A model generated the notes under the pieces. The model was given only the letters and a program-made list of their open reading frames with translations. It did no database searches and was not told the origin of the DNA. Of a stretch of 64,000 nt of DNA, positions 49,501 to 61,900 are shown piece by piece (positions within the stretch are counted from its first letter, which is position 1; each line of letters opens with the position of its first letter). The DNA comes from Edolisoma coerulescens. Lineage: Eukaryota > Chordata > Aves > Passeriformes > Campephagidae. The position numbers were made by a program, and so were the translations under genes. The stretch spans positions 62,001 through 126,000 of the forward strand of contig VWZW01001293.1 of the NCBI GenBank assembly GCA_013397115.1, read 5' to 3'.

Positions 49501-52444
49501 ACTGAAGGTGGGCTAGAATGGCAGGAGGGCATTAATCCTGCTCAAGCTTGCAGGATAAGGAGCAGCAAAGGTTTTAAAGGCCTGTTAAATAACCTCCATT
49601 GGTAGGCTTTACCTTTTTCTTCCCCTTGGTATTACAGCTCCTTCAGCATCAGCTCCCCTAAATTCCAGGTTTGCTGCTCTGGATCTAGAGGAGATCCTGC
49701 TCTCAGAGCTCGAGGTACCTGGTGAATTCTTAGCATCACATTAAGGTATCAGAGGAGATTTTGCAGAGAAATAAAAGGCAGAAGGAATTTTTTCTCTTCC
49801 TTAGCCAGAGAGTGTGGCAATCCCTTGGCAAAAAGCCCAGTGGCAGTGAGATCTGTGGGAACACGGGGCTTGCCCTCCCTATCAGCTGCCTGAACTGGCG
49901 CAGGGCAGCCCGGGTGGGAGCACGGTGGGTGTGCCACCAACAGCCCTGGATGGAAGGAGCTGCTGGCTGAGCAGCTGCTGAGCTCCTGCAAAGCAGCGAT
50001 GGCATTCTCCTCACAGAGCTGCCTTCCTCAGGCAGCAGCAGCAGCCTGCAGCTGCCTTCTCGCGGGGTCTCGCTCGAGCTCACCGGTGCACTCCAGATCA
50101 GGCCCATGCAAACTAGAGAACTTCGTGTCAACTTGCAAGGGACAAACCTTGAGCTTTTGGCTGAAATTTAAATATTAAAGGAATTACCAGGAAAATAACC
50201 CCAAACCTGAGGATCAGGAACGCTCCTGAGAAGTAGCTGACAGTGAGGAATAACTGAAATCAAACGATGCTGGGAGTATTCACCACTTTTTATAAGGAAC
50301 CTGGCAGCCTGCCAACTGAATTTTAGAAGAGTAAACCAGCGTTTTGCTCTGGTTCAGGTGGAAAACTGCTGAAGCCATGGGGTCAAATACTGTAAGGCAA
50401 ATATTCCCAAAAAGCACAGCTCATAGTTTGCATGGACAAATCTAAATCCCCGCAGCACTATCCGCAGCAACCTCCTCGCTGTATATGCAAAACAAATGCA
50501 CCTTTATCCACTTCACTTCTGTACTTGCAGAAGGAATGCAGAGATGAAAATAAATGTGTGCAGACAGAACAGCTCCTTACACTTGTCATTCATAAACCTT
50601 CTGCAGAACTCCTGAAACGTTCCTCTGTAGCTCATGGTCCTTAGGGAGCGGTGGAACTGGTAATAAGACACCACCAGGTCTTTGGGGTTTCGAGCCATGT
50701 AAATTACCTGTGATGGGGGGAAAATCATCTTATTGAAAGCTTTTTCCTCATCCCAAAGCACTCACACAACTGCTGCCAGTAGAGCTAAAACACGCATGAG
50801 CTCATTTTCACCTTTGAGTTGCCATTGTGGAGGTCCGAAGGCAAAAACCGATAGGGCAGGTGGCTTTTGATGAGGCGAGGGGAAGTCAGTTCCTGAAACA
50901 AAGCAGAGAGAATCATTTCCCTTTAAGCACTGCTTCAGGGCACATCCTGAGCTGTCCTGAACTGTCATATTTAAAGCCCTTTACTACAGTGACTTCCATT
51001 CACAAATTCACTTCCTAAATTAACAGGAGCTTGCAGTTAGAAATCAGGTCAGGGAGTTACATCTAGTTTTTAAATATCAAAAGCCTGGATAATGTATTGG
51101 GGGCTTTTGTTATTTTGGGGTCTTATCACTTTTGTTTTCAAAGTACTTCCATTTGTAGGACCTTCTCAGAAAGAGAATATAACAGTTGAATATACTTAAT
51201 ATCAAAATGACTTTATTTCCAGTGATGCCTCCACTAAAAATACTTGAAAAATATTAGAAGCTCTGAAAACATGACCCCTAACTTCTTCCAAATTTTACCC
51301 TTGCATTTTATTTTATCCTCAGAATTAGGCCCAAAGGTTTATTTGAGTGTATGAATGTCTTTCAAACAATATTTTTTCTGTAATTTGAGACAAAATTGTC
51401 TTATGACACAAATCACGTTCTGCTATTAAAAACTGAATAAATCCATATTGAATCAAGCTGCTAGCACAGGGCATAGATAAGCATGTGTAATCTCAAACTA
51501 AACCTCTTACTATTGCCACCACATTTTTGCATCAGGGCAGCACTGAGGTCTCACTGGATTAGGCATCACAGATGAAAAAGAAGAGCAATCTCTGACCTCT
51601 AAACACTCTCAGCCTAAAGCAGGCAGAGGCTGCAGTTGTCATTGACCACAAGCAGCTTAATTCTATCCCTGCCAGCCTTAGCTCGCTCAGTTCAAGCAGC
51701 GCTGCAGCTGCTACAGGATGGCCCTGTATAGTTTCCCTAATAATTCCAAGATGTGCCTCTGTCGGAAGTGGTGGCAGCAAGGACAAGATCACACTTATGT
51801 GCCATGCAGCTGGACTTCAAGGGATTCTTAATGGCGTGGAATTTCATGCAGGATATTCCAGTCCCCTCAAACTACACCCACAGAGTCTGGAGAGAGCCAG
51901 GATCTGTGGATCTAAAGATTGAGATGTGTAAATTCAGAGCAGTGGGAATACAGATCCATGGCTATTTGCACCTGTACTTCCTCTTTCACAAATTCAGGGA
52001 AGGAATCAAAGCAAATTTGCCTCATTTGGCCAGGTCCTGCTTACATAAGCAAGAGAGGCCTGGAACTTTGATTTAGAAAACCCACTGCCAAGATATTCAG
52101 GACATGGAGACCCATTTAAAGTATTAAAGAGAATACAATAAGGCTTGATAAAAGCAATTTAAAATAACCCAATAACACTCTGAATCATTGCAACATTCTG
52201 AACAAGTCTGGTGATGAAAAGGAGAAAGACACAGGATGAAATGAAGTGATAAACACGGAACGAAGCAAAAAGATACCCAAATGCTGGAAGACTTTCTTTG
52301 CCATAAATTGTACCTTGATGATGTCCAGACCAGGCTGAGGGTACTCTAGGACTGGGAGTTGCTCATCTATATTCATTAGTCCAATCTCATCTGGATCAGC
52401 TCCCTGACTCACTAGATACACCACTTCCTGCAGCAAGCCTGTGC
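43390..52444 (-). CDS. SULT4A1: Sulfotransferase 4A1 gene, exons 2-7 (exon 1 outside window)
   Basis: This is the cytosolic sulfotransferase family member expressed mainly in brain. In mammals it has no firmly established substrate and binds the sulfate donor PAPS poorly or not at all. Six minus-strand exons join in phase: 52314-52444, 50812-50892, 50581-50707, 48368-48462, 46810-46948 and 43390-43502. They give 228 residues. Family landmarks are visible: the second half of the 5'-phosphosulfate loop (GTGLLQEV), the catalytic His in LIKSHLPYRFLP, the 3'-phosphate motif IYMARNPKDLVVSYYQFHRS, and the C-terminal dimerisation pattern KxxxTVxxxE (KDIFTVSMNE). The last glycine-rich PAPS motif reads GRGRVGLWKD rather than the RKGxxGDWKN of active sulfotransferases, which is the known SULT4A1 peculiarity. 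All exons have AG/GT borders and no lesions. The first 56 or so residues must lie beyond position 64000. The identity is very secure. Confidence 0.97.
43503..46809 (-). other. SULT4A1: SULT4A1 intron 6
   Basis: 3.3 kb of AT-rich intron bounded by gtatgt and tttcag. No interspersed repeat or coding exon was recognised in it. Confidence 0.85.
46810..46948 (-). CDS. SULT4A1: SULT4A1 exon 6
   Basis: 139 nt, acceptor ttacag, donor gtatgt. It starts in phase 0 with DLATMVEQLVRFLGVSYDKA and ends in ALPVGRG with the first base of the Gly codon. The sequence between (QLESMVEHCHQLIDQCCNAE) is typical of SULT4A1 only and separates it from SULT1 and SULT2. Confidence 0.96.
48368..48462 (-). CDS. SULT4A1: SULT4A1 exon 5
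   Basis: 95 nt, again the standard SULT length, and too short to stand out as an open reading frame. Acceptor ttgtag, donor gtaggt. Joined to the last base of exon 4 it reads LGYGSWFEHVQEFWEHHMDA then NVLFLKYEDMHK. LKYEDM is a family signature. Confidence 0.96.
49850..50100. other. Intronic CpG-rich patch
   Basis: About ten CpG dinucleotides lie in 250 bp, while the flanks have almost none. It includes ctcgcggggtctcgctcgag and a short CAG-rich run at 50034-50052. It lies in SULT4A1 intron 4. It could be a regulatory island, an alternative promoter or an unmethylated relic; nothing in it looks coding. Confidence 0.4.
50581..50707 (-). CDS. SULT4A1: SULT4A1 exon 4
   Basis: 127 nt, the standard length of this exon across the SULT family. 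It starts in phase 0 with VIYMARNPKDLVV and ends one base into a Leu codon after RRFMNDK, donor gtaagg. It carries the 3'-phosphate-binding Arg and Ser of the PAPS site. Confidence 0.97.
50812..50892 (-). CDS. SULT4A1: SULT4A1 exon 3
   Basis: 81 nt, phase 0 at both ends, acceptor tttcag, donor gtgaaa. It encodes ELTSPRLIKSHLPYRFLPSD then LHNGNSK. It holds the catalytic-base histidine of sulfotransferases in the SHLP motif. The intron to exon 4 is only 104 bp. Confidence 0.96.
50893..52313 (-). other. SULT4A1: SULT4A1 intron 2
   Basis: 1.4 kb intron with canonical ends. I see no repeats or other exons. Confidence 0.8.
52314..52444 (-). CDS. SULT4A1: SULT4A1 exon 2
   Basis: 131 nt, acceptor ctgcag, donor gtacaa. 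It starts with the last two bases of a Gly codon and ends at a codon border. It encodes GTGLLQEVVYLVSQGADPDE, then IGLMNIDEQLPVLEYPQPGL and DIIK. The mammalian protein as I remember it has Ser where this has the second Gly of GTG, inside the phosphosulfate-binding loop; this is one codon away (AGC to GGC). Confidence 0.96.
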
Positions 52445-55400
52445 CTGCAGAAACCAAACAATGAAAGAGAACAGATTGTATTACAGTTCTTATCTAAACA
52501 CAACCATATGAAGGGAGACCTAAACAGAGAAATAATGGCAACTTTTGTCCTCAACAGTCTGCTGTGAGCTAAGTCTGTAGCTACTGTTTCAACATAGTGT
52601 GTCAGCTCCCTTAGCTTTATTTTAAACACATGCAGATCTTTCATGCAAAAGACACGAGATTTTTTAATTCAATAACAATTTAAATACATTTCTGTCTCCA
52701 AATTGTTTAACCCATGAATTGCAAAGCATTTAACAAAAAGTTTTACCCCTGCAAATGTTACCTTGGCAAAACACTACTATTTCCATTTTAGAAATTAAAA
52801 AACGAGGCGAGCAGAGGTCATCCAAGTTCACAAAACGCATTAGTGGCTGTGCTGAGAGACCTTTATTCTAAATTGCAGGCAAGGCCCCTGTTATGCAATG
52901 ATTTGAGAGTCTATTTATGCCTCCAGGTTATGGAGTGGATAAAGCCCCGAACACATCCATGCACAGCGAGTCAGTCACAAGCTCTAGAGGCCCCAGTTAC
53001 GTTCTCTCTCCCCGCTCTGAGGACATTCACAGAGCAACCATTGGATATGATGGCCAATGACTGCACTTTGGGAAATTAATAGGTACTTCAATTAGACCTT
53101 TGGACAGGGAAACCATTTCAAAGTGACTTTACCTTCAGGCAGGCAGGGAACCCTCAAAAGAGGCAAATACAGACAGAGGGTTATGAAGAAAAAAGCGCTT
53201 GGTGAGATGGAGGAACAGAATGGGGAGAGATCACAGTGAGCCAGGGGAGGGGCCCCACAGTTCAGATGAAAAGTCCCAAGGGTGGGGGACATCCTAAAAA
53301 CTGCAAAATCCAGACCCATTATTTAAGAGTTGTGAGGAGTAAGGGAAATGAGACCAGGATTTATTCACTATCTTGTGTTGTCTAAAAGAACAAATAACGG
53401 TTCCAGAACTGGATACAAAGCCCAAGCCTGCCCCAACATCCCAGTCCTTGGAAAGATGAGCTGTAAACTCTCAGATCGTGGCCATTTGAACTTGAAAATA
53501 ACTTGTGAGTTGAAAGTCACTTGTAACAGTCTCTAGTTAATTCATGTTAACTAACAGGACTGTACACACAAACAGGCACCTTGTACCAACCCTGTATGTT
53601 GTTCCAACACAAACCCCCCCCTACTGTATCACTATTCTGATTATTGTTTAATCTGAGACAGAAAGAGTTGAGTGAGGCCAGTGGTTGGAGTGAACACAGC
53701 CTGGACACTGTGAAAGAACACACACCTCCAAGAATTGTTTTGGATAGCAAGCACTTCAAGATTCCTTGTTCCCTTCCTGACTGGTGGGTAAATTTAAAAG
53801 GTGTGGGCCATGGAAAAAAAAAAAGAAGACACATTTACATTATCATCACCCACAGAGACAGCTGTCACACACGTAATATACACTTGCCCCTGAGGCTGGT
53901 CACTCTGCATTTTTAATTTCAAGCATATATTTTATGCATTAAAATTAGCATTCATATAGTACTTTAGTATCAGTTCTTGTGACTCTGAATGAGCACAACC
54001 CTTGTTCTCATTAAATATTTATTCTGACAGGAAACACCCTGGTTCTCCGTAATTTATTTCAGTATTTCCAATTCCACCTGCAAAGAGAAATGCTACTACA
54101 GCAGCCCTGTTCCATGAAAGGAAAAGAAATAACTCTCTGGGGGTACACAATGAACCATTTTTTTGTTGCTCAGCTGCTCTCTAGGCAGAAAGCTGCCATC
54201 TCTACTGTGCCTCTGAATACAGAAGGGCTGCAGGGTGGAGGCAGAACCACCCTGAAACTTCAGGAGAGCAGCACGTTCCCCATGAGCCCTCCACAAAGCC
54301 CACCAGAAAAGTTAAAAGTGAGGACCAGGGAGAACAGCCCCCACAGCCTCACCTGGTGCTGCTCAGACCTGCGGCTGAGCACCAGACTTGGCTTGACTGC
54401 CATCAGATCCATGGAGAACTGCAGAAGTGGGAAATGACATTTTTTCCTATCCAAAGTGGGGGTTTTGGAAGATCAGAAATCTCCATCTAAATGTGTTTCC
54501 ACCAAAACCAGTGACACATTGAAAGACAAATGGTGGGACTGTCCAGTGGGCTGGAACTTCTCCTCCCTGCACCTGCAGCAGGATCACTGATCCCAATTTC
54601 CCTCACCCATGAACCCTGTGCTAGCTTTCTCTTTTGTCACTCCCTGTATTAGCCTGATTTTTTTCCACATTGGCACTCAAGTTACTGTGCTTCAGAATTT
54701 CAGGGTCTTAAAGCAAATGGAAACTAGCGTATTAATTTTTGAGGGAACAGTGATTTTTTTTAACTCGACGCCCTTAATCAATTATTATTTACCACACACA
54801 CACACATTCCAAGAGCTCCAAGTAAAAAAATCATCATTTAAATGGTTTCCTGTTTGAAAGAACAAATTTAAGCATCACATGCTTGTTTTTTAAAAAAGAA
54901 AAAAATATAAAAGCTTTTATGTATATAATTCGATATGTAAGACCTCCTCACATCTCTACTAGGACTAAAACAAGCTCAAATTAAAGGTATCAGAGCTGAA
55001 TGTTCTTTTGGGCTAGAAAAGATGACTTAACCTAGCAACAGGCAGCCCAAATTCCAGACCTGGCTGCTAGGGCAACATCTTCAACCCTGGGAACACCGGC
55101 TGGCTGGAAAGCCAAATAAACTGGGATACTGAACCTATCCATGAGATGAGAAGGCCAAGCCTGGACCAGGGCTAGCAGAATTTGTTAAAACGCCCCAGCA
55201 TGATGGGGGGTGAGTCTTCTGCTGCAGCTCCATCTGTGTGTAAAACACACTGAAATTTGCCTTTTGACCCAGATGACTTAGTGATCTCTGCGGAGATTTG
55301 CAAGAACCATCATTTTATGGATGGAAGATAAATTCCTGAAACTGAGATTATCAAAGGAGATTATGTGAATAATGCCAACAATCCCAGCCTATCACAAAAC

Positions 55401-58400
55401 CTGGCCAGATCTAAATGTCACAGAGACGTTCTTAGTAAAAGGGAAATTATGATACTTGTTGGACAGAAGAAAAAGGTGAGGAAAGCTAAATAAAAAAAGA
55501 AAATAAAAGTATGCAGAGCTTCTCTCTGTACTCCCGAGATTCCTGGCCCTGCTGAGGCAATGGATGTTGTGCACCTCCAGTATCTTCATTGCCTCCTCCT
55601 TGTGCTGCTGAGCACCTGTACCTGTACATGCACACCTCACTTGGGATGGTACAGAAGCATAAACACAAAAGGATAATCACTGAAAACCAGGATTTACTGC
55701 CAGCCTTTGGACATGAGGCACCAGATGCCACATCAATAAGTTCCCAGCAATTCTACCCTTTCTTCTTCCATCTGCAGCATTACATCCTGCAGGAAGACTG
55801 CTCACCCTGCTACCTCCAAGGTCATATTGCCAAAACAGACATGGAATTCATGAACAATTATCCAAATCCAGCTAAAATGGAGCCAGTCAGCATCTGAGGA
55901 ACTTCAGTGCAATGTACCTGAGAAATGCTCTTCCTGACAAGCTCCTGTGCTATGTCAATACAACACCTCAGGACAACACAGAGTGTTCCAGTTTATCACA
56001 CAGTATCTGGAAAGAGAGGGGGTGGGAAGCAGCTGTGAGAAGCTACTGCCTGCCAGAATCTGCAGGTTTTTAGGAGACCTTTTTAAATTATCTGTGATCC
56101 TGTATTTCTACCCTGCATAACAGCACATAGGAAAGCAGCCCAGGGTCAGCAGCGGGAGCGCGTGCTGGCGGGGATGCGCTGTGCTTTCCTGTGCTACCTA
56201 ATGACGCACAGAAACCAGGACTCATTAAAAATCCCATCATGCCCCAGCAGTCCCTGAGACTGGGAACTCTTCCTTTGCCCCCTTTCCATGGCCAATGCCT
56301 CAGCAGCAAGAGCAAATTCAGTCCAGGGCCACTCTGCTTCTGCTCATCAGGAGCTGCTGCAGCAGCAGCCAGGCAGCACAGCGAGACAGACGCGACTTGG
56401 AAACACCACAGCTACTCCTTCTGGCTTCTATGCATTAGATGTCTTCCAATGTCAAATTTAGTCGCTGTGGGAGGGAGAAATATTCTCTAGTGCAGATGTT
56501 CTCTGGCTTCTCTCAACACTTTCTGGCCATTGGCACTCCTATGAAGTCACTGGGGATCACAGACGTGTTCAAAGTGAAGTGGCAAATATAAAACCATAAG
56601 ATTTCCAGTGAAATTTCACTTCTCTGTGTGGTTTCTAAGGTAGTTTCTTTCAGTTTCTCCTCTCTTATCAGCTAAGATGAGACAAACCTGCAGCCCAAGG
56701 ATGCAAAGGCCTTTGGTATGTTCCCTTTATTCGCCCCTTGCTTGGAAACCACATGGAAAATTAAAATAAAGAAATACTAACGCTAGTAATCTAGCAATCC
56801 CAATTAGCTGTACTTTGTTTGATCTGCCAATGCTTGACCAAATTTTGGCTAATCCAATGCAACAGATCCATTATGACTCATAACTTTTTTATAGCATTGG
56901 TAGATGCAAGTGCTCATTAAAAATGAGGGCTGCTACAGCTGCCAGACTGGCCTGCAAGTGCTGTACAGCAGAGCCTCAAACCGCTGTTCGAATTGCCTGC
57001 AGGCTCATTCCCCCCTTGGCTAATTCCAGTGTAAATCTGCAGGTCAGTAGGACAGACTCATCTTCACCCTACAATACAGGAGGGAAAATCAGATTTTTCC
57101 ATTAGAAGAAAAAAACATTTCCAAAACACTAAAGTATCTCCTCTTGAGGTCTGTATGTGAACGTTTTACACGTTCGAATTCCACCTGGCTTAAGAATAGA
57201 GGTTTTCATTAACAGCTAGGGTTTTAAAAATAAAAGTAATGTCTATACCTTGGTGCCATATTTTCCAATTCTTTTGTTTTCCTAAATGAGACTGGGGATT
57301 CAGAATGAAGACTAAAACTGTGATGTTATATTGCCACACTATTTTTTTTGGCTGACCAATTAAATATTTATTAGAGGGCCCAATATTCAGAAAGGACTGA
57401 ATACTCATCCTCTAAGACTAATGCCCCTCTTATGGGGGCCTAAATGCCCCATAGTCAGTAGTGACCTGTCAAGGGAGTCTGTGGTACACAAGGAACCTGA
57501 ATCCAGACCTACTGAAAGTAAAGGCGACAACTTAAGTAAGACTGGATTCAAAATAAGTGTTAAATACACAATTTCCAGCAAGATTCAGTAAGCACAGTCT
57601 TAGATTTCTAGACTTCCTAATCCATTTATTTTTCTGCTTGCAGCTACCAGCTTTTAAACCAAAACCAACAGGCTAAATTCTGCAGACATGGGTCCATTAA
57701 TTCTGAGTTGTGTTTTGAGTTTGTTTTGCCAGAGGCTATAAACAGCACACTATGAAAACCCTATTCTATTTAGGACGAAAACCTACTTTCTGTTTGGTAA
57801 AAATGCTGTCACTGAACTGTTTACACACATGGATTATCCACAGAATTATTGCCATTATGTCCAATACAGTATCCTAAAGCACTGTTTTAATGAACTGGTT
57901 ACAAAGCAGGGCTATTTTTGGCTAATGCATTAGTACTACTTTTTTTTAAAAGTGGCCTGAGTCGTGATTCTCCCTTACATTAGCACACTAACTACTCAAT
58001 AAAGGACAGGATGAAGAGTGCACATCGACCACAGAGCATCTGGGACCTGGCACTGACAGCTGGGGCAGCCCCACTCCCACACAGCGAGGCAGGCAGCCAC
58101 TGTTGTGCACACTGAACACCAGCTTGGAGAAAAACACCTCCTTTGGACCATGCTGGATCCTAAAATTGGAGCAACATTAGTAAATAAAACACACCAGGTC
58201 CTGTTCTCTGGGAGGTCTGTGGCACAGCCAAACCCACACCCACCCGGAACGATTCCCTGAAGAAGAGAGGTTCATCTGTCTCTTCCTGGGATCAGTGCTG
58301 GCTCCAGCTGTCTCCCACACCATGCTGGGAGCACACTGGGAGAGCACAGAGCTGTCAGGGAATGTGCAAGCAAGGAAACAGCATGGATGAGAGCCTGCCA

Positions 58401-60959
58401 GAGCCTCTGTCTAGTGTGCTAGTTAGCTAATGTAACCGTGGTGAAGCAGATAACCAGATTTTCTGTGTTTCCTACTTTAGACTTTGTAAAACCACAAGAA
58501 GAATAGCTCAAGAGTCACATACCCTCCACAAAAGCCATGGCTACCCCAGTCTGTCCCAGATGGCAGAGGTCTCTTGTTGAGGACAGCTGGGGCAAAAAGA
58601 CTTTCTTTTCTGTCCTTGTTAATATTCCACAACATCCTCACGTGCTCTGCAGCAAGGGCTTGGTAAGGAGCATCCTAACAGCTCTAAGAAGTGTGTCGGG
58701 TCCACAGATCTCATGTTAAAAACAACAGGCCACAGGTTTGCCTTTATTTGCCTTCTGGTTGAAGAGTCATGATTTGTGTCTTCAAACTTGGCCTGACATC
58801 CATGATTTCCTCATATCCAGGTGTCCCGGATTTTGTCACAGGTCCTTCACAGACAGCTGCTATTGGTTGGTTACAGACCTCTCCTGGTATCAGATATTCA
58901 AAGGGAAAAGTGTTTTCTCTTGAAGCTTTAGCTGGGCTGTCCATATCTGTGGATGCTCATCATATCTGCTCATCATACAGGTGTCATCACTAATGGAGTA
59001 ACTTCACACAAACTGCTCCAATCCACTTAAAATTAGATCAGACAAATTAGCAGAAGGAGTTTCTACTTTTGGCATCAACTCACGCAGCAAATTTTCCCAG
59101 GGACAAACCACAATGCATCCACCCAAAATACTCTGTGGGTTGTTTTTCTACCAGGGATGACAAACAGCAGGCTAAGGACACTAACAACCCTGATCTAGCA
59201 CAGGCATCTTTAAGAGAGCACATCTGCCCATATCCTTAGGTTAATCTTCTTCCAGTTTCTACTCGCCAACCAAACACGCTCTCATGATAGAAGAGAGCAC
59301 AACATCCATCAGGCTAAAACAAAAAGATGTAACATACAATATGCAGGAACACAGAAATGACAGACAAGCCTGCTTGCTCTGACAGAATGACATTTCTTTT
59401 CACCCTTCCCACAACTATTCAAGGCTGACCAGGTCTAAAGCCAACCCAGCATATGAAGTTGTTACCTTCTTTGCTGAGGCTCCTCCCTTGGATGGACACC
59501 CTCACAACGCAGTTCCGACACGGTGGCTTTCACAACAACATTGTGATGTGTAGGATCATGCAGTCATAACAAACAACAGGACAGGAACTCGTAGGGGAAG
59601 AGCTCTTTTATTGGCTAATACATGCTACAGGGCAGGCTTTTGTCAAGCATCTCAAAATTACCTGGCAAACTTTCCCCGTGTAAACCAGCAGTGGTACCTC
59701 CTCACAGTGATGGGCAAAAGCACATCAGCAAAGTTTCAAATCTCACCTCCTCTCTGGAGCATAGAAAAGATGCCCTTAAGCCAGTCTTACCTCAGTTATA
59801 TCCTGCCCTCCTGCATCCTCTGGCAGTCCCATTCTCCCATCTTTTTAGAGCCCATATCAAAAAACAAGCCTAAATTACATAATACATTACCCCAGCAGGA
59901 GCTCACAATCTCCAGCTGAAAGTCTTCTCACTGTGCCTTATTTCCCTTCATTTTCACACTCTGTCCCAAGGACAAGAATGCAGGAAAGAATTTTGCTGTG
60001 ATGACAAGTCATTGGGTTTTGCAGTTGAGCTCAAGAACTTCATTACATTGAAAGGAACTGCATAGTTGCCCTTAGCACCACTGATTTCCAGGACAACTCC
60101 ATCACTCTGTGTTCTGCTCTACAGTCACAAAATGGTCTGTGGGTAAATGCAGAGCTTCACAGCAAGCTCTGCTGGCTGAGACAGGACCAGAAATCAGGAA
60201 ACAACAAGGCACCTCTATGAGACACTTGTGTTGAGGTAGATCTCACACCCTTTGCTGTGAACATACTCCTCTCCCCATATAACAATGTCAGAAGATGTCT
60301 GTCACTACTCAAAATGCAATTCTCTGCCTCAGTTTCAACCCCTTCCAGGAAAATTGTCAGGCAGAACCTGCCTACACATTAATGTGCATTTGCACATATT
60401 AGGTGGCATCAGCCAAGTTTCAAGAGCACAGCACACCAATAATATAAAGTGAAACAGCTGCAGGTACAGGTTATACATCAAAAAAAAAGGCAGCACGTTT
60501 GTTTCAGAATTTCCAGAAACATTGTTTGCACTCTACACAACCTGTCCAGTCAGCTATTGCTTGTCTAAGGTCAGGGAGTAAAGCATTTTATCCCACACAG
60601 AATCACACTCAAATTATAGCTGCACTAAGCAAAAACCATTCTTCTCCTGGTACCTATGTCCCCCCTCCTTCAGCACACAGTCATTCCCCCGTCTGCTGGG
60701 CTGCAGTTTTAAGCCAGCTACAGCCATTCCCATTGCTGCTCTGCAGAATCAGAAATGGAAAGAGATCTGATTGGGAGCATAAAAGGGGATCAGCCAATCG
60801 ATATGACCATGATGCTTAAAGATATTGGCTTTTTATGCATTTTTCATTTATCTCTACCTTTGTACACTGTTAATACATGATTGTATACCTCCTGGTATTT
60901 TTCCTACCCTTACTTTAGAATAATAAGCTCATCTTCTAACACATTCCTGAAATACTGTT

Positions 60960-61290
60960 TAGTCTTGTTTTCAAGAAGAGAACCTATAAGGACATTTTGT
61001 TTTCCAACCAGAATCTGAGAAGACACAACAAGAAACGGGGCAAAGAAGCCCCTGGACCAACTCTTAATGGGGCGGAACCTGTGGGAAAATTACCTAACCA
61101 ACTGCTCTTCTAACTGGACAATATTTGTTAGATATGATCATTTGTGAAACTTACAAAAATTGTAGAAATCTGATGCTGGGTGTGCCCATAACCATGGGGG
61201 CACCTGGAAGCTTCCAATAAAGACCTGCTTTTTTATCTTACCATTTTAATACTATCGTAAGGGTTTTCCCCTTTGATATCAGGCAACAGG
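60960..61290 (+). mobile_element. Possible solo LTR of an endogenous retrovirus
   Basis: The segment has the layout of a retroviral LTR end. A GC-richer stretch with gggtgtgcccataaccatgg is followed by ttccaataaagacctgcttt, an AATAAA in typical LTR context, and then a T-rich downstream part ending near caggcaaca. No internal viral genes are near. Borders and target-site duplication were not resolved. Confidence 0.4.
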
Positions 61291-61533
61291 TTACAGTATT
61301 GCAGCAAAATGGTTGAAGAGAACACACTTTTTCTGACAGAAAGCACTGGTGATCCCACAGAAGCACTGACATTGATCATCACTAATGTGCATGTCAGCTC
61401 TGCATGTAGAGAGCAATCCAGCTGCAGCAATGCCTATAGCTGCTATTCTGTGCCACTTTGGCAACCCTGACCAGCAGTAAACAGGCTTTTAACTGCATGG
61501 TTCCTCTGTGTTTCTGATTGCCTTGCATCAACA

Positions 61534-61900
61534 GGTGGCCAAGAGGCCAATGGCACCTGGGCTGTGCCAGCCATGGGGTGGCAGCAGGGCCAGGGCAGTG
61601 ACTGTCCCCTGTGCTGGGCACTGCTGGGCCACACCTCAGATCCTGGGGCAGTTCTGGGCCCCTCAGGACAAGATGGACATTGAGGGGCTGGAGCGTGTCC
61701 AGAGAAGGGAACGGAGCTGGGGAAGGGGCTGGAGCACCAGGAGCAGCTGAGGGAGCTGGGAAAGGGGCTCAGCCTGGAGCAAAGGAGGCTCAGGGGGGAC
61801 CTTCTGGCTCTGCACAACTCCCTGACAGGAGGGGGCAGCCAGGGGGGATCAGGCTCTTCTGCCATGGCTCAAGCAAAAGGATGAGAAGAGATGCTCAATT
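61534..61900 (+). mobile_element. CR1 LINE fragment, 3' part of ORF2 and 3' UTR
   Basis: Plus-oriented CR1 with ccaagaggccaatggcacct, ttgaggggctggagcgtgtc and gaaaggggctcagcctggag. These are standard CR1 phrases, GC-rich, and the copy is truncated at both ends. It lies in SULT4A1 intron 1. Confidence 0.9.

Larger units (their letters stand above)
46949..50580 (-). other. SULT4A1: SULT4A1 introns 4 and 5, with exon 5 between
   Basis: Intron 5 (46949-48367) and intron 4 (48463-50580) are unremarkable apart from a CpG-rich patch at about 49850-50100, listed separately. Confidence 0.8.
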
